Position numbers and translations under genes: made by a program. 64,000 nt of DNA, taken from contig NC_134147.1 in NCBI RefSeq assembly GCF_033958435.1, positions 47,548,001 through 47,612,000 on the forward strand, in the 5' to 3' direction. The DNA is from Carettochelys insculpta. Taxonomy: Eukaryota > Chordata > Testudines > Carettochelyidae. Positions within the stretch are counted from its first letter, which is position 1. Every line of letters begins with the position of its first letter. Shown here in pieces: positions 11,428 to 22,186 of this stretch. The notes under the pieces are model-generated. The model did no database searches. It was not told the DNA's origin and saw only the letters and a program-made list of their open reading frames with translations.

Positions 11428-12078
11428 AGTTTAATCTATGCCAGTTCCTTACCATCAGGCAAACTATGAGCCATGCATAGCATTGCACAAGTAAGCATCT
11501 CATACAGAGTGGCCAGCTAACAATAAAAGGCTTACTCACAAGTGTGCTTTGAAAAGATTATGAAGACCCAAAGAACCAACTTCAAATATAATACAGTACA
11601 GTTATCTAAGTTACATGCTTATTGCCCCAGTTCTAATTTTGGCACTGCCTTTAGACATCTAAGAACCCATTCCCTACTTAACCGCAGAGAGTGTGCACTG
11701 TGGAAGAACAACCATGTGTAATCACACCACTGCTGAACTGAAAGCAGTAAGGTCTCTGACGGCTCTTGTGCTTGAGAGAAGTCATGCCAGAGTCTCAGAC
11801 CATCCCCAGAGAAAGTTCTGCTCCCTTCAGGGATGTGCTTTACGCCTGGTGCTGGGAGTTCCATTGTGCCAGAGCACGCAGGTGCAAATCACAGTCTTCA
11901 AGAGAAGGGCTGAGACCTTGAATGCAATTGGTCATTCTCTGGGAAGGCGGGGCAGAGGTCAAAAGACAAGTGTGATGAGCTCATGGTAGCTCGGGTTATG
12001 GGAAGATTCATTTCAGTGTTTTGTACTAGTCAGAGGTCAGGACCAAAGTTTCATGCCAAGATAAATATTACACTGCTG
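11428..12078. other. Non-coding DNA, nothing recognised
   Basis: Overlapping frames at 11619-11989 on the two strands are mutual shadows with no recognised domain. Confidence 0.4.
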
Positions 12079-12275
12079 TATCAGAGGGGTAGCCATGTTA
12101 GTTTGTAGGTGCAAAAACAACGAGAAATTCTGTGGCACCTTATAGACTAACAGATTTACTGGAGCATAAGTTTCTGTGGGCAAAGACCCGCCTCATCAGA
12201 TGCACGTGATGAAGTGGGTCTTTGCCCACAAAAGCTTATGCTCCAGTAAATAAGGTGCCACAGGACGTCTTGTTG
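12079..12275. repeat. Reptile hammerhead-type (Penelope-like) repeat with inverted arms
   Basis: The left part is 'gtagccatgttagtttgtag... acaacgag'. Then come two arms in inverted orientation: the left arm (about 12132-12199) and the right arm (about 12206-12262) share 'ggcaccttat', 'ttactggagcataag' and the 'tgggcaaagaccc' hairpin. The arm sequence is the very common turtle repeat that resembles Penelope-like element ends, in which hammerhead ribozymes have been reported. Having two head-to-head arms makes this copy a near-palindrome. Class assignment is from memory. Confidence 0.55.
12160..12199 (-). ncRNA. Hammerhead-ribozyme-like core (left arm)
   Basis: Reading the minus strand from 12199, CTGATGA is intact (12199-12193). 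It is followed by a stem-loop GCGGG-tctttg-CCCAC with one mismatch, one extra A, and GAAA (12174-12171), then a short CTTATGCTCC segment where a tiny stem III and the cleavage site would lie. CUGAUGA - stem II - GAAA - stem III - UH is the catalytic core layout of hammerhead ribozymes. The extra A before GAAA and the mismatch make activity doubtful. Stem I pairing was not verified. Confidence 0.4.
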
Positions 12276-12419
12276 ACGTTACACTATTGTAGTTCAGCTA
12301 AGAGGTGACAAAAGTGTGAAAACCTGAGGTGAGGTCTTCATCCAGCAGGATGGGACAGAGACCCCCAGCCATTCAGAGAGGGCAGAAGGGGTCACTCGCT
12401 GTCATGCCCATGTGAGAGT

Positions 12420-13560
12420 TGAGTGTCAGCAAAGGATCCCAGAACCACTCCTAGACTACAGGCTGACCAGGTCAGTTGTGGGCATGAGGCTGCACTCTGG
12501 CTGCAGCCTCCTCAGATTACTTTGCTCTGCCCACCAGCATCTCCTCTGTGTCACTCAGGTTCACCTTTAGCCAGCTATCCTGATTTTCTCCAGGCACCGG
12601 GTCTGGTGGAGATCTTGCCGTGGTCATATATGGTGAAGCATAAGTACAGCTGTGTCTCACCTGCATGTTGCTGGCCCTTGTGTCCATGTTGTTTTATCAG
12701 TGCATCCTGCAGCTGTGTGTAGATGATGAAAAGGATGTGGGAGAGAATTAATCCTTGTGGAGCCCCACCCATGAGGTGTCTAATGGTGGAGGAGCAGTTT
12801 CCCATCACTACTGTTTGACTGCATTCCTCCAGGGAGGGCACAAACCGTTTTAGCACATTACCATTGATCCTTGACACCTGTCTCCAGGAGGGTATCAATA
12901 GGCAGATCATGGTCACAGTGAGATCCCAGAGAGTGAGAATGGATGTCTGTCCCCTATCCATTGACAGCAGGAGATTGTCCAATGGTGCTACTAAGGCAGT
13001 TTCAATTCCAGGTCTTGGCCTGAATCCAGTTGTTTTCAGCCCCAGAATGTCAACTTCACCGACTCCCCTGTGAGCTTAGCCAGGGACAGGAAATTTAATG
13101 CTGGGTGCTAGTTGGATGGAATTATTGTACCCAGGTGGGATTCTTAAGTGGTGGTCAGACTACTGCACATTTGTAAGAGGAAAGGAAGATTTCTTCCTCT
13201 GAATGAGGCATTGGCTGTTTCACTTAGGAGTGGGACCACTTGCTCATGGCTTTCTCTCCCAAGGCAGGAAGAACCTGGTGCAGATTCCCAAGTCTTGGGT
13301 TGTCAGTCCTTTAAGGTGTGCAGAACTTCTCGATCAGTAAATGCACTGAATGCTGATGACGCAGGTGACCTGTAGGTTGATGAGTGCAGGTAGGGCATAT
13401 CCAGGTATTTGAGAAGATTTTCCAGAATGTACTTCCTGAAGTAGATGGGTAGTTCTCTGCAGTGCTTGCTGCTCAGCTGTGATGCAGGTTTTCAGCTTTT
13501 AGGGTTGGTGAAGTGATTTACCATCCTGAACAGCTTCTCCACTTTAACTATTGTACAATG
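12420..13560 (-). mobile_element. L2/Rex-like LINE fragment (antisense)
   Basis: The minus strand carries a reverse-transcriptase segment distinct from the CR1 copies. Its motif C context is QxADDTQLYL-like rather than FADDTKL, and it has the TVVMGNCSS and LLLSMDRGQTS blocks. Those blocks are typical of the L2/Rex group of vertebrate LINEs. Sequence upstream in the element (13080-13560 on the plus scale) includes remnants of the linker before the RT. Neither end is sharply defined and no 3' tail was recognised. Confidence 0.7.
12575..13080 (-). pseudogene. L2/Rex-like reverse transcriptase, catalytic site lost
   Basis: Reading backward from about 13060, a GIETALVAPL block precedes LLLSMDRGQTSILTLWDLT at 12982, the motif A region. 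The expected D-x-T-x-A-F-D-T-I-D-H is degenerate here. Motif B reads GGAPQGLILSHILF, close to the canonical GVPQGSILSPILF. Motif C reads HAGETQLYL (AGET at 12653-12664) where the family has YADDTQLYL, so one catalytic aspartate is glutamate and the other glycine. The open frame of 135 codons ends before the C-terminal region. An old, inactive copy is the best reading; L2 versus Rex1 was not resolved. Confidence 0.72.
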
Positions 13561-13968
13561 ACCCCTTGAATGTTAATGAATGAATGATTGCTCAGCTTGA
13601 ATATGGCGGAAGCCATTTATGAGATGTAAATGCTCTGTTTTGTAAGGCAGTAAAAGACAGAACAGGTTTTTGCCATTTGGAGACAAATTTTCGAAGATAC
13701 GCATAATGAATTGAGGTTGGCACACAAATGGATGTGTGAAATGGACCATTGCATGTACAAACAGGTTGCTACATGTAGATAGATCCAGTGTACAGGCATA
13801 AGCCCCCTTTTGTGCCTTCAAACATAAGATTTATGCAGACGCAGTGTCGATAAATGTCATGTGTTTTCCACCTGTTGAGTTCCACCTTTGGAAGCCTGGC
13901 TCTGAGTATTTAGATTTGACCTTTTCCTGCTTATTTTAGAAAGAGATATTCCCATCCTTTACAGTGCC

Positions 13969-14050
13969 AAATCCTCAGCTGAGGTAAATTACCATCGCTC
14001 CACAGACATCCATGAGTGACACCGGTTTACGCCCCTTGAGGACTTGGCCC
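13969..14050. repeat. Short palindromic amniote repeat (copy 1 of 3)
   Basis: It begins 'aaatcctcagctgaggtaaat' (first 20 bases shown in part) and ends 'cttgaggacttggccc'. The two ends are imperfect inverted repeats around a GC-poor middle that includes 'catcgctccacagacatcc'. Related copies are at 44490-44586 and 56131-56211. This is a recurrent low-copy motif in turtle and bird DNA that I recall without a firm family name. Confidence 0.5.
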
Positions 14051-14189
14051 ACAGCATTTATTTACTTAGGATGAAATCTACCCTTGTGCATGTGGGCCAA
14101 TCAAAGACCTGTGTTCCACTGGAGTCCTGCAAACCACTAGTACGTTTCCATGGCTGTAAGTCTGGTTGCTGGGCCTCTGGGCAAGGGTG

Positions 14190-14300
14190 GGTTTCTGATG
14201 ACATTTTCAAACCTCACGCTGCTGGGGGCCTGGCTCCTATTGATTTTCAGTGGGAGTCAGATGCCCAATTGAGCTTGGGACTTTTGCAAAGCCAACCCTT
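14190..14300. repeat. Weak reptile repeat fragment
   Basis: 'ggctcctattgattttcagt' followed by 'gggagtcagatgcccaattg' resembles a frequent turtle/bird repeat that reads 'ttgattttcaatgggagtta'. Only this short piece is recognisable. Confidence 0.3.
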
Positions 14301-15626
14301 TGTCCTTTATGCATTACACCCCAGCAAGCTGTACCGACACCCGGTAGGGTTAGATTTACATGTGATTTTTCTCCATTAATCATTTATACAAGGAGATGAG
14401 TCTGAATAATTTTGCTGCCTGTGTAGAGACCTTTAGGATGGTGTATATCAGCATTTTGTTTCTTTTAAATAGCTGTCAAAATATTGTACCTTACTCTGCG
14501 CAATGAGGAATAAGACACAATAATAGAATGAGAGCAGATAAGCAAGCTAAATAATTTGTTTCACGGCGTAACAACCCTGACTCTGGTTTCAAGTGTGACA
14601 AACAAAGAAGCACAGAGGAGCTGTTCTGTTGTCATTACTTTTCACAACCTCTTGTCACTTCGAGCTGCTACTATTTCCTTTCCCCTCGTGCCTGGGGAGC
14701 CTTCCTATCTGCTCATTATTATTATTTTGTCTCAGGGAATGAATTTGCTGTGGGGTGGAGGGAGAAAGTTGCTCATTAGGGTGATGTAATTAAAGGGAAA
14801 GAAGACAGCATGCCAGGACCAATTTTCTCTACTAAGCACCATCTTGCAGATTGCCAGGAACTCGGTCTCCCATTGCTAGGCTGGTGAGTCAGGCGAGTCG
14901 GTGAAGGCAGGAGGAGGACGGACTGTGGGCTCACGGAAGTTAGCCCCTGGCCCAGCCCACCCCTTCTGCCTGAGGCCTCGCTCTCCTGTCCTCTTTCCCT
15001 GCTGGAGCACAGAGTGCCCCCAACTCACCATCCAGTTAGTGAGCAGCACAGCCACATCACTCTAGCCTTGGATTACATGGAGGGTGGGCAGAAGAGCCCC
15101 CAACCGTGGCTGACCACCAGGTGGAAGGCACAAAGCCAGGGGTCTATCCAGAGTACCCGTGGGAAGCAGGAGGGGGCTTGGGAGCAGAGCACGGGCAAAA
15201 CCATACAGGGCTGTTTGGGGAGGCACTGTCTCCACTGGTCTTTAATACCCACCACTCCAGTTAATGTGGGAAGGAGGAGAAAGCTTATTAATAAAACGCT
15301 GGTGACTTTATATGCACACAGCAATGCTTCTTCCCTGAATGGCTTACAAACAAGAATTCAGCTGCCCCCCTAAATTATAGTATGCAAAACAGGAACATGG
15401 GCAGAAAAAGTCTGTATTAATTCAATGGACATTTGAAACATACTCCCACTCTCCCTTGCCACGTAGAGGACTTGGGTGGATTAATTGTATAGTTTGCTTT
15501 GTTGGTCTGATGATACATGCATTTGCAGAAGCCTTTCTTGAGCAGTAGGGCTTACATTGGAAAGAAAGGTGTCACCTTGAGATGGGGTGGGCATGCTCTG
15601 ATCTGGGAAAGGCGACTGGCGCAGTG

Positions 15627-15628
<2 letters not shown>
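14301..15628. other. Non-coding DNA, nothing recognised
   Basis: The 119-codon plus frame at 15014-15373 and its antisense partner have no domain and are probably chance frames in moderately GC-rich DNA. Confidence 0.4.

Positions 15629-15662
<34 letters not shown>
15629..15662. repeat. (GT)n microsatellite
   Basis: A pure run of about 16-17 GT units. Reading frames with V-C or H-T repeats over it are artefacts of the dinucleotide repeat. Confidence 0.97.
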
Positions 15663-15665
<3 letters not shown>

Positions 15666-15791
15666 CACCTCCCATGTGTGGCAATGGGAGACAGGCAAAC
15701 ACACGCAGAGGAGAATAACCGCAGTGCCCCACCTGTGCTAGTTTTACCACTGGAGAGCATCACTTACGTTTGCTTTCTGTAAACTCTGCAT

Positions 15792-16100
15792 AGATTGAAC
15801 CACTCTGGTCTGGCTCCCTCAAGGCCTGACTAGTGCCAGACAGTGGGAGGTCAATATTATCCAGCAGCATTACCAACACTTCCACTGCTTACTGGGCTCT
15901 TAGAAGACATTTAGGAGGTAAATTACAGCTGAATAGCAGGACAGAACACTGAGAGCCAGGACTGGTGGCTGGAAACAAACTTTATGGGATGATGGGAAAC
16001 TTGGCTACACTCCTGGTAAGTGATTGTTTGGCTAACTAAAATCATGCTGAATTATGGCTGGTGCAGGAAAAGAGAGCTCCAGATTAGAGAGGTTCAACCT
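15792..16100. mobile_element. TIR element, GGTTGAAC family, copy 1
   Basis: The left terminus (GATTGAACCACTCTGGTC) and the right terminus (GAGAGGTTCAACC read inward) are inverted repeats. They are flanked by TA on both sides, consistent with a Tc1/mariner-pogo-like element. The interior carries 'tatccagcagcattaccaac' and 'cttactgggctcttag', shared with copies at 16458-16702 and, inverted, 59078-59374. No transposase is encoded. Confidence 0.65.
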
Positions 16101-16457
16101 ATGCTTAAAATTTGTTTCATATTTTCATCTTGAAAATGCAAAACAAGAGTAGGTTCTCTTTCCTTATCCACCTTTTCATGCCAAAATGGTTTACTCTGTA
16201 TCCTTTTACGTATAGTGCATGGAGACATGAATGAAAAGGAAAATTATACCCATTAATGTCTGTTTGTCTGCACTATGTAAATTTCCTGCTTTTAGCATTC
16301 AGCAAACTGCAGACCAATCATCCTCCCACCATTTGCTTTAAATGGTTCATTTGTGCCTTATAAGACAAATGGGTTTAAAATATCAAAGCACTAATTCAAC
16401 CAGATCTTCCTTTGTCCACTTAGAACCAGTGTGCTCATCCCATCACATGAGTAAATG

Positions 16458-16702
16458 TTATCTACCAGCATTATCAGCACTTCCACTGCTTACTGGGATC
16501 TTCAAAGACATTTAGGGGTAAATTACAAGCCAAATGAAAGCACAGAACACTGAGAGCCAGGATTGGTGGCTGTAAACAAACTTCATGGGACCGTGGGAAA
16601 CTTGGCCACACCTATGATAAGTCGACAGCTGGCTTACTAAAATCATGCTGGACCATGGATCTTACCAGACCAGAGTGTGCTGGACAAGAGAGGTTCAACC
16701 TG
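16458..16702. mobile_element. TIR element, GGTTGAAC family, copy 2 (left end missing)
   Basis: The same interior and the same right terminus as copy 1 occur in the same orientation about 0.6 kb downstream. The right end reads 'gaggttcaacctgta', again followed by TA. The left terminus is absent: the copy starts within the interior near 'tctaccagcattatcagcac'. Confidence 0.65.
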
Positions 16703-18129
16703 TATCTCTACTGTCAGAACTGCTTGCAGCCCTTGTTCACTAGGACACTGTAGGGTTTTGTTCCCTAAAAGGATTATGTGGTGGGTTGTTCAACTTGGAG
16801 ATCTGGGATACCTGGTTGTTTTGTGCTACACCAGGGATTTCAAGCAGCCATTTCCTTTGCCTCACCAGGGCATCAGAAAGCAGCCGGAGTGTCTGGGCAG
16901 ACCCTGCCCTCCATATTTGGAGCCCAGCTTCCAAGTCAATGCAGGCATTGTCCCTTTGGTTGCTCATTGTTGATAGCAATTGTGTTTCACTATCCTGTGA
17001 GTGCTTTGCAAACACTGAAACAAAGGAACAAGAAAGAACAGGGGAAATAAAGTAATGGGCTCTGCCAAATCTTTTCTCGGTATTAAGGAACTATTCAGCA
17101 TCTGTGATTATCCTCGTTCTGCCGCGTATAATCTAATGATTGCATCTGAGATGTGCTATTAACTTTCTTCTCTACTTCTTTGACCCCCTTCCCCTCATTT
17201 ATTCCTCTTATCATTTTCCTAGCTGCACTCCATGTGTCAGTGAGGGGTGTGGTTAGAGAACCCTTGTGGATTTCATATCTTGGCTTCATCTGACATACTG
17301 TAGCAAATGGCAGTTGATTAGGACTTTCTATAGTTCATTACCAATTGTTTTCTACCTTGCAGATAGTGCTGTTACAACAAATCTATCATAGGCTAGAGAT
17401 CCTGTATGGCTTGTTATTTCTGTGTGATTTATTACACTCAGAAAAGAAATGTTGTTAGTGAATATTGAGGAAGCAGTGACTATATTGAGAAATATCAATG
17501 TATCCTCATGTTCTGGCTTACGATGACAGTGAGTGATCCATCTCGTTGACACTCACCTTGTTAACATTTTGATCAGATGGCAAATTTGTCATTTTTCATG
17601 GTAACAAGTCTAAGTTTGCACAAGACCTGCTGGAACACAGGGAAGATAAAAGCCCCCTTTCTTAGTTTTTCCCTCTGTGAGCAATCAGTAATCTTTCAGG
17701 AAAGAGAAGTAATTACTTTGTGAAAAAGCTTATCCACTGGAAAATGTGCTGGTTGTAGAAAGATCAGATTTCTCTTCATTTGGGGATTGAATGAGTTCTT
17801 TTCTGCCATGCCTGAAACTTTGATTAACCCACCAAAGCAACAGGAAATGATATTATAGAACAAAAGGTTTGCCATCAGAATTCCTCTGTTTCACCATAGT
17901 CAAGAACATGAAAATTTTGATAAGTAAAGACAAAAGCTTTTGTTCCAGATCTGCTAGAATACCAAACACTGGTGCACGTTGCACTGCAAATTTCCTTCAA
18001 CCTCTGCAGTTGAAAACGGCCCTTCAGACATCTGGAAGCTTTGCAGATCTCCTTTTCTAAACACCTTGGGTGGAATCACAGTCCCAGTGAATTCAGGGTT
18101 TTGTCATCCAATCAGCACAAAGACCAAAT
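16703..18129. other. Non-coding DNA, nothing recognised
   Basis: Three overlapping plus frames and one minus frame at 16677-17055 are shadows of each other. No domain or splice-site-flanked exon was recognised. Confidence 0.4.
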
Positions 18130-19250
18130 ACAGCTCAATCACTGCACTCAAAACAGCTTCTGACAGTGAGAGATTTAAGGACACCTGGCACTTAGGGTTT
18201 CATTCATGACCATTTTAGCTAGTAGCCACTGAGGAACTCATTCTCCAAGAACTTACATCATTCTTTTATGGACCTAGTTATACTTTGGCCACCTTAGCAT
18301 CCCCTGGCAACTAGTTCTGCGGCTTCACAATGTATTGTGTGAAGAAGTGCTTGTTGCCTATTTCATTGGGTGACACCTAGTTCTCCTAAATTTACTTTCT
18401 CCACATTGTTCATCATTTTGTAGATCTTTATCTCATCTCCTTTAGAAACTGAACAGGCCCAGTCTTTTTAATCTCTCCTGGTATGGAGCTGTTCCATGCC
18501 CCTAATAATTTATGTGCCCTCCTCTGTACCTTATCCAATTCTAATATCTTTTTTTTTTTGATGCAGTAACCAAAACTGCACACTGTGTTCAAGGTGTAGG
18601 GGAACCAAGAATTTATTTAGTGGCATTTTGATGGTTTCTGTTTTACTACCCATTGCTTTCCTAAAATTATATTAGATTTTTCATTGCCACTGTTTGTTGA
18701 GTGGATGTTTCAGAAAACTATCCATGATGAGCATGATGGGTCCAAAATCTCTTTCTTGGGTAGTAACAAGTAATTTAGACACTATCATTTTGGGTATGTA
18801 ATGAGGGTTACATTTTCCAACGTGCATTACTTTGCACTTATCAGTATTGAATTTCAGATTTCATTTTCTTGCTCAGTCACCTCACTTACTGGTATCCCTT
18901 TGTGACTCTTTGTAGTCTTCCTTGGGCTTACCTACCTTGAATAATTTTTGTGTCATTTCCAAGTTTTGCCATCTCACTGTTGACCTCTTTTTCAGATTAT
19001 GTATGAATATGCCAAACAGGAAAGGACTCAGCAGGGGCTCCTTAGGAACTGTACTATCTGCCTTTCTCCACTGTAAGAATTGTCCATTTCTTCCTATCCC
19101 TTGTTTTCCGTCTTTTAACCAGTTGCTGATCCATATGAGGACTTTCCCTCTTTTCCTATGACTGCTTACTTTGCGTAAGAGTCTTTGCTTAGGGACCTTG
19201 TCAAAGGCTTTCTGAACACAGTATTGAGTTGATCACCCCTGCCCACAAGA
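18130..19250 (-). mobile_element. CR1-L3-type LINE 3' half (antisense)
   Basis: The minus strand follows the turtle CR1 family also seen at 36.86-38.01 kb, in order: a linker ('caaggtccctaagcaaagac'), the RT palm, the C-terminal block and part of the 3' UTR ('agtggctactagctaaaatg'). In place of FADD the minus strand encodes LGND (AKLGNDTKI, near 18961), so the catalytic site is lost. No reading frame over 60 codons survives on this strand, so this is an older copy than the one at 36.9 kb. Confidence 0.75.
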
Positions 19251-20246
19251 AGATCGGGGGAAGCTCAAGACAACATAGATCCCAGCACATCCTTTTAGTT
19301 TTCAAAACCTTTGTTTCCTACAGCAGAGGAGTGCAAGACAAGTGGGCACATGAGAAGAGATTTGTTAAAAGACATGTTGATTTCATTTCCACCGAACCAC
19401 AGGGGTGGGTGAATGCTCTGGTGCTTTGCGTTGTTTTTCGGATTTTCTTAGTCATGAATTAACAGGATGTTGCTACTCAGAGTTTATTATCTGAAAAGCC
19501 TTCAAACTGATCAGTGAGTATTCAGATTAGTTAGCAGGTGTGTCATTGGGTCATAGCTATCCAGCTTTGGAGTGTTTCATTCTACTCATATTTTGTGTTA
19601 CAGTGTAGTGCTTCGGCACCTGAGAAGTAAGCTGTAATGTTCTGGATTGATTTGGGAGTGCAAAGTGCTATCTGCTGTAAGTGCTAATTGTTTATAATGA
19701 ATATATTTTGACAGTGCCGCCAACATGAAGGGGCATGTTCTATTCTTGATTTCAGAGATGTTTATTAGGTTGCTTCCACAAAACTGAGTGACACGGGATC
19801 CATGAGCAAGGATGTATATTTTCCTCTGCCAACTTGAATTCTGCTAGAGATGGAGGGAGTGAAGAGAGGTTTTAGAGGTACAGCAATGGACCTGCGCCCT
19901 ACAGCATGCACTAAACCTGCATAGCCACTCCCAGGTTTCGCGTGGTGTGCCCTTTTCAGCTTCATTAGCTTGTGGAAGTAAAGTTATGAGTCTTAACCTA
20001 CAAGAGAGCTATTATTTTTCTGTCCCCGTGCTTTGCTCCCCAAACACTGTGACCCAGGTGTGGATAATGCAATGGGAAGGTGATGGGCATAGTAGCAGAG
20101 GAGCACTGGAGCCAGTGCAAACCTTCAAAAATGAAGCAAAGGGAAAGAACCTTCTGTTAATCCTTCTTTGAGCTGCACTAACTCTGCTTCACACTTCTGC
20201 CAATCCTGTACATTCTAAAGTCAGAATCAGACACCCAAAATCACGA
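19251..20246. other. Non-coding DNA, nothing recognised
   Basis: No coding, RNA or repeat signal was recognised. Confidence 0.4.
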
Positions 20247-20687
20247 GGGGTGCGTCTACACTAGCAAGTTTTTTTAAAGATTTTTCAAAAGAAGAGGTCT
20301 CTTTTGAAAGGTCCCGTGGAGCGTTTACACACAAAAGGTGTTCTTTCGAAAGTAAATCAAAAGAATGCGGTGCTCCTTTCAAAAGCGCTCTTCCTTTACT
20401 GTTTCAGGCAGAGTGCCCCCTTTTGAAAGCTGCTTTTGAAAGAAAATGTGTGTAGACATTCCACAGACCCTTTTTATCGAAAGATCAGTCCTCATGGCAC
20501 CTGATTTTTTGAGCCCTGGCCTGTTCTTTTGAAAGAGCAGGGGCTGTGTGGATGCTCTCTTTTGAAAGAGCAGATCACTCTTTTGATCCATTCTTTTGTG
20601 TGTGGACGCACTCTTTTGAAAGAAGTTCTTCCAGAAGAGATCTTCCGGAAGGGCTTCTTTTGAAAGATTTCTGTGTAGATGTAGCCA
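20247..20687. mobile_element. MITE with GTCTACAC-type termini, (TTTTGAAAG)-rich interior
   Basis: The left end reads GGGGTGCGTCTACACTAGC and the right end, inverted, reads CTTGGCTACATCTACACAG; the shared core is GTCTACAC. Between them the sequence is dominated by recurrences of 'cttttgaaag' and its reverse complement, so much of the interior is self-complementary. No transposase frame exists. Its termini match those of the elements at 40006-40356 and 48272-48557. Confidence 0.65.
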
Positions 20688-21224
20688 AGATGTTTAAAGT
20701 GATCAGTAGTTGTTTCTTTTGATTTTGATCTTCTCTGGTTTGTGTTCTAATTATTTTCTTCACAACCAGAAGAACCAGGAACATTTTACTTAATGAAAGC
20801 TATGTTTTACCCATAATAACATGATTCCAGGTGCTGAGGCTTTGAGAAAAACACTTAGGTAAACTGGGTGAGTTGAGGTCACATGGTTTCAGGTGTTACC
20901 TGCTGAGGGGGAGCCAATAGAACCTTGGTCTCTGAGCCAGACTTGCTGTCATGCAGGCAGAGGAGCATAAGGCTCTGAATGTTTTTAAGTGCCTGGTCAC
21001 ACAACAAAATTATTTATTTGATGTAATGATATGTCTTGAATGAAGGTGTCTCCTAGGCCAGAAGATTAAGCTTCAGCACAATGGGAGCTGCAAAGTGCTC
21101 AGTACTGTCAAAAATTAGGCAGCTCGTTTAGGTCTGGGGTAAGGATTTAGGAGAGTCCCAGTTCTTACAACCTGGCTCTATGGCTGTAGCTCTGGCAGTT
21201 TGACAATGTTTACTGGCTTCAGTT
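20688..21224. other. Non-coding DNA, nothing recognised
   Basis: No coding, RNA or repeat signal was recognised. Confidence 0.4.
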
Positions 21225-22186
21225 GAAAAAGATGCTAATGATGAAATGCAACATGGCAGTACCCACCTCACACAGGGTCTCCTTGTCCAAATGCATGTGC
21301 CTGCACTTTCTCTCTGGCTTGTGGTGGAGACTTCCTTTGCTCAGTCCTCCCACTGAGAGGCACACAGTCAGTACTTATGGTAAAATTCAATCCCCTTTGA
21401 GTGTATAAGTCCAAGGTGGGACCTATCTTTGTAAGGTCTATTTATCTGCAGCCCTATACCTAGGATCGTTCTTTAGTATGCCCAGTAGAGCCTATCCCAG
21501 TACCCTGTGTTGCATGGTCACTCAGTCCCTTTTGGGCTCTCTCCAACTGTTCCTGGTCTTCACGCAGCCCAAGCCCTCAGGGCTCCTTCCTTGGACACTC
21601 TTTGCCTCCCTGGGCTTTTCTAACTCCAGCTCTCCAGCTGGGCCGCTAAACAGTTCAGTTCTCCTTCTGGGAAAGTCCAGGCTATTTCATCAGCGGGTGG
21701 CGGGAGGACCTGAGCTCATCTTCTACTTTGGGTCCTAGTTCAGGGCACTAAAGTTATCAGCCATCCACCATGACATGTTACCTAGGCTGCATTGCTGTTC
21801 TGATTCCCTCAGCCATTTCCCCTTCGACACAGCATACTCTTCACTCTTATCTCAAGGCCTCATCAGATCAGAGATCTTTCCTGCCCCCGCTAGTCTTGGC
21901 CAGCGTAGCTCTGTCTGAGCTCCTGCTGCTCCCTTCGCCAGCTTGGCTCACTACCATCTCCAGCAAAGAGCTGAACTGTGTACTGCACTGCAGCTCCTTT
22001 TATATGAATCTACTGGGCCCAGACTGGCTGCTTCCTATAGCCCCTCTCTGCTTGACTCTGTTCCATACTGACACTCTTGGCTGCTTTGAAGACTCTCTCC
22101 ACTGTCTGTTTCTGGGGCTGGATATGGCAAGGTCATAAAGCCTCCATTAAGAGGCCTCAGGGCCTAATTCACCCCATCACACTAAA
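21225..22186 (-). repeat. Unclassified dispersed repeat, possibly a solitary LTR in reverse
   Basis: On the minus strand the block opens with TGTGATGGGGTGAATTAGGC at 22184 and is purine-rich. The composition and start resemble a long terminal repeat of a reptile retroelement that I recall, but the other boundary and a target duplication were not found. The plus-strand frames at 21478-21738 and 21770-22138 (86 and 122 codons, leucine/serine-rich) are likely by-products of this composition. Confidence 0.3.

Noticed and set aside
12132..12262. Inverted arms considered as a CRISPR-like or terminator hairpin
   Set aside because: The sequence is vertebrate interspersed repeat DNA and there is no array, so bacterial interpretations do not apply.
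15481..15782. Frames with long VCVCVC or HTHTHT runs
   Set aside because: Direct translation of the (GT)n microsatellite.
21478..22138. Two serine/leucine-rich plus-strand frames resembling secreted proteins
   Set aside because: They lie in a candidate dispersed repeat whose other strand is purine-rich; hydrophobicity follows from pyrimidine-rich composition.
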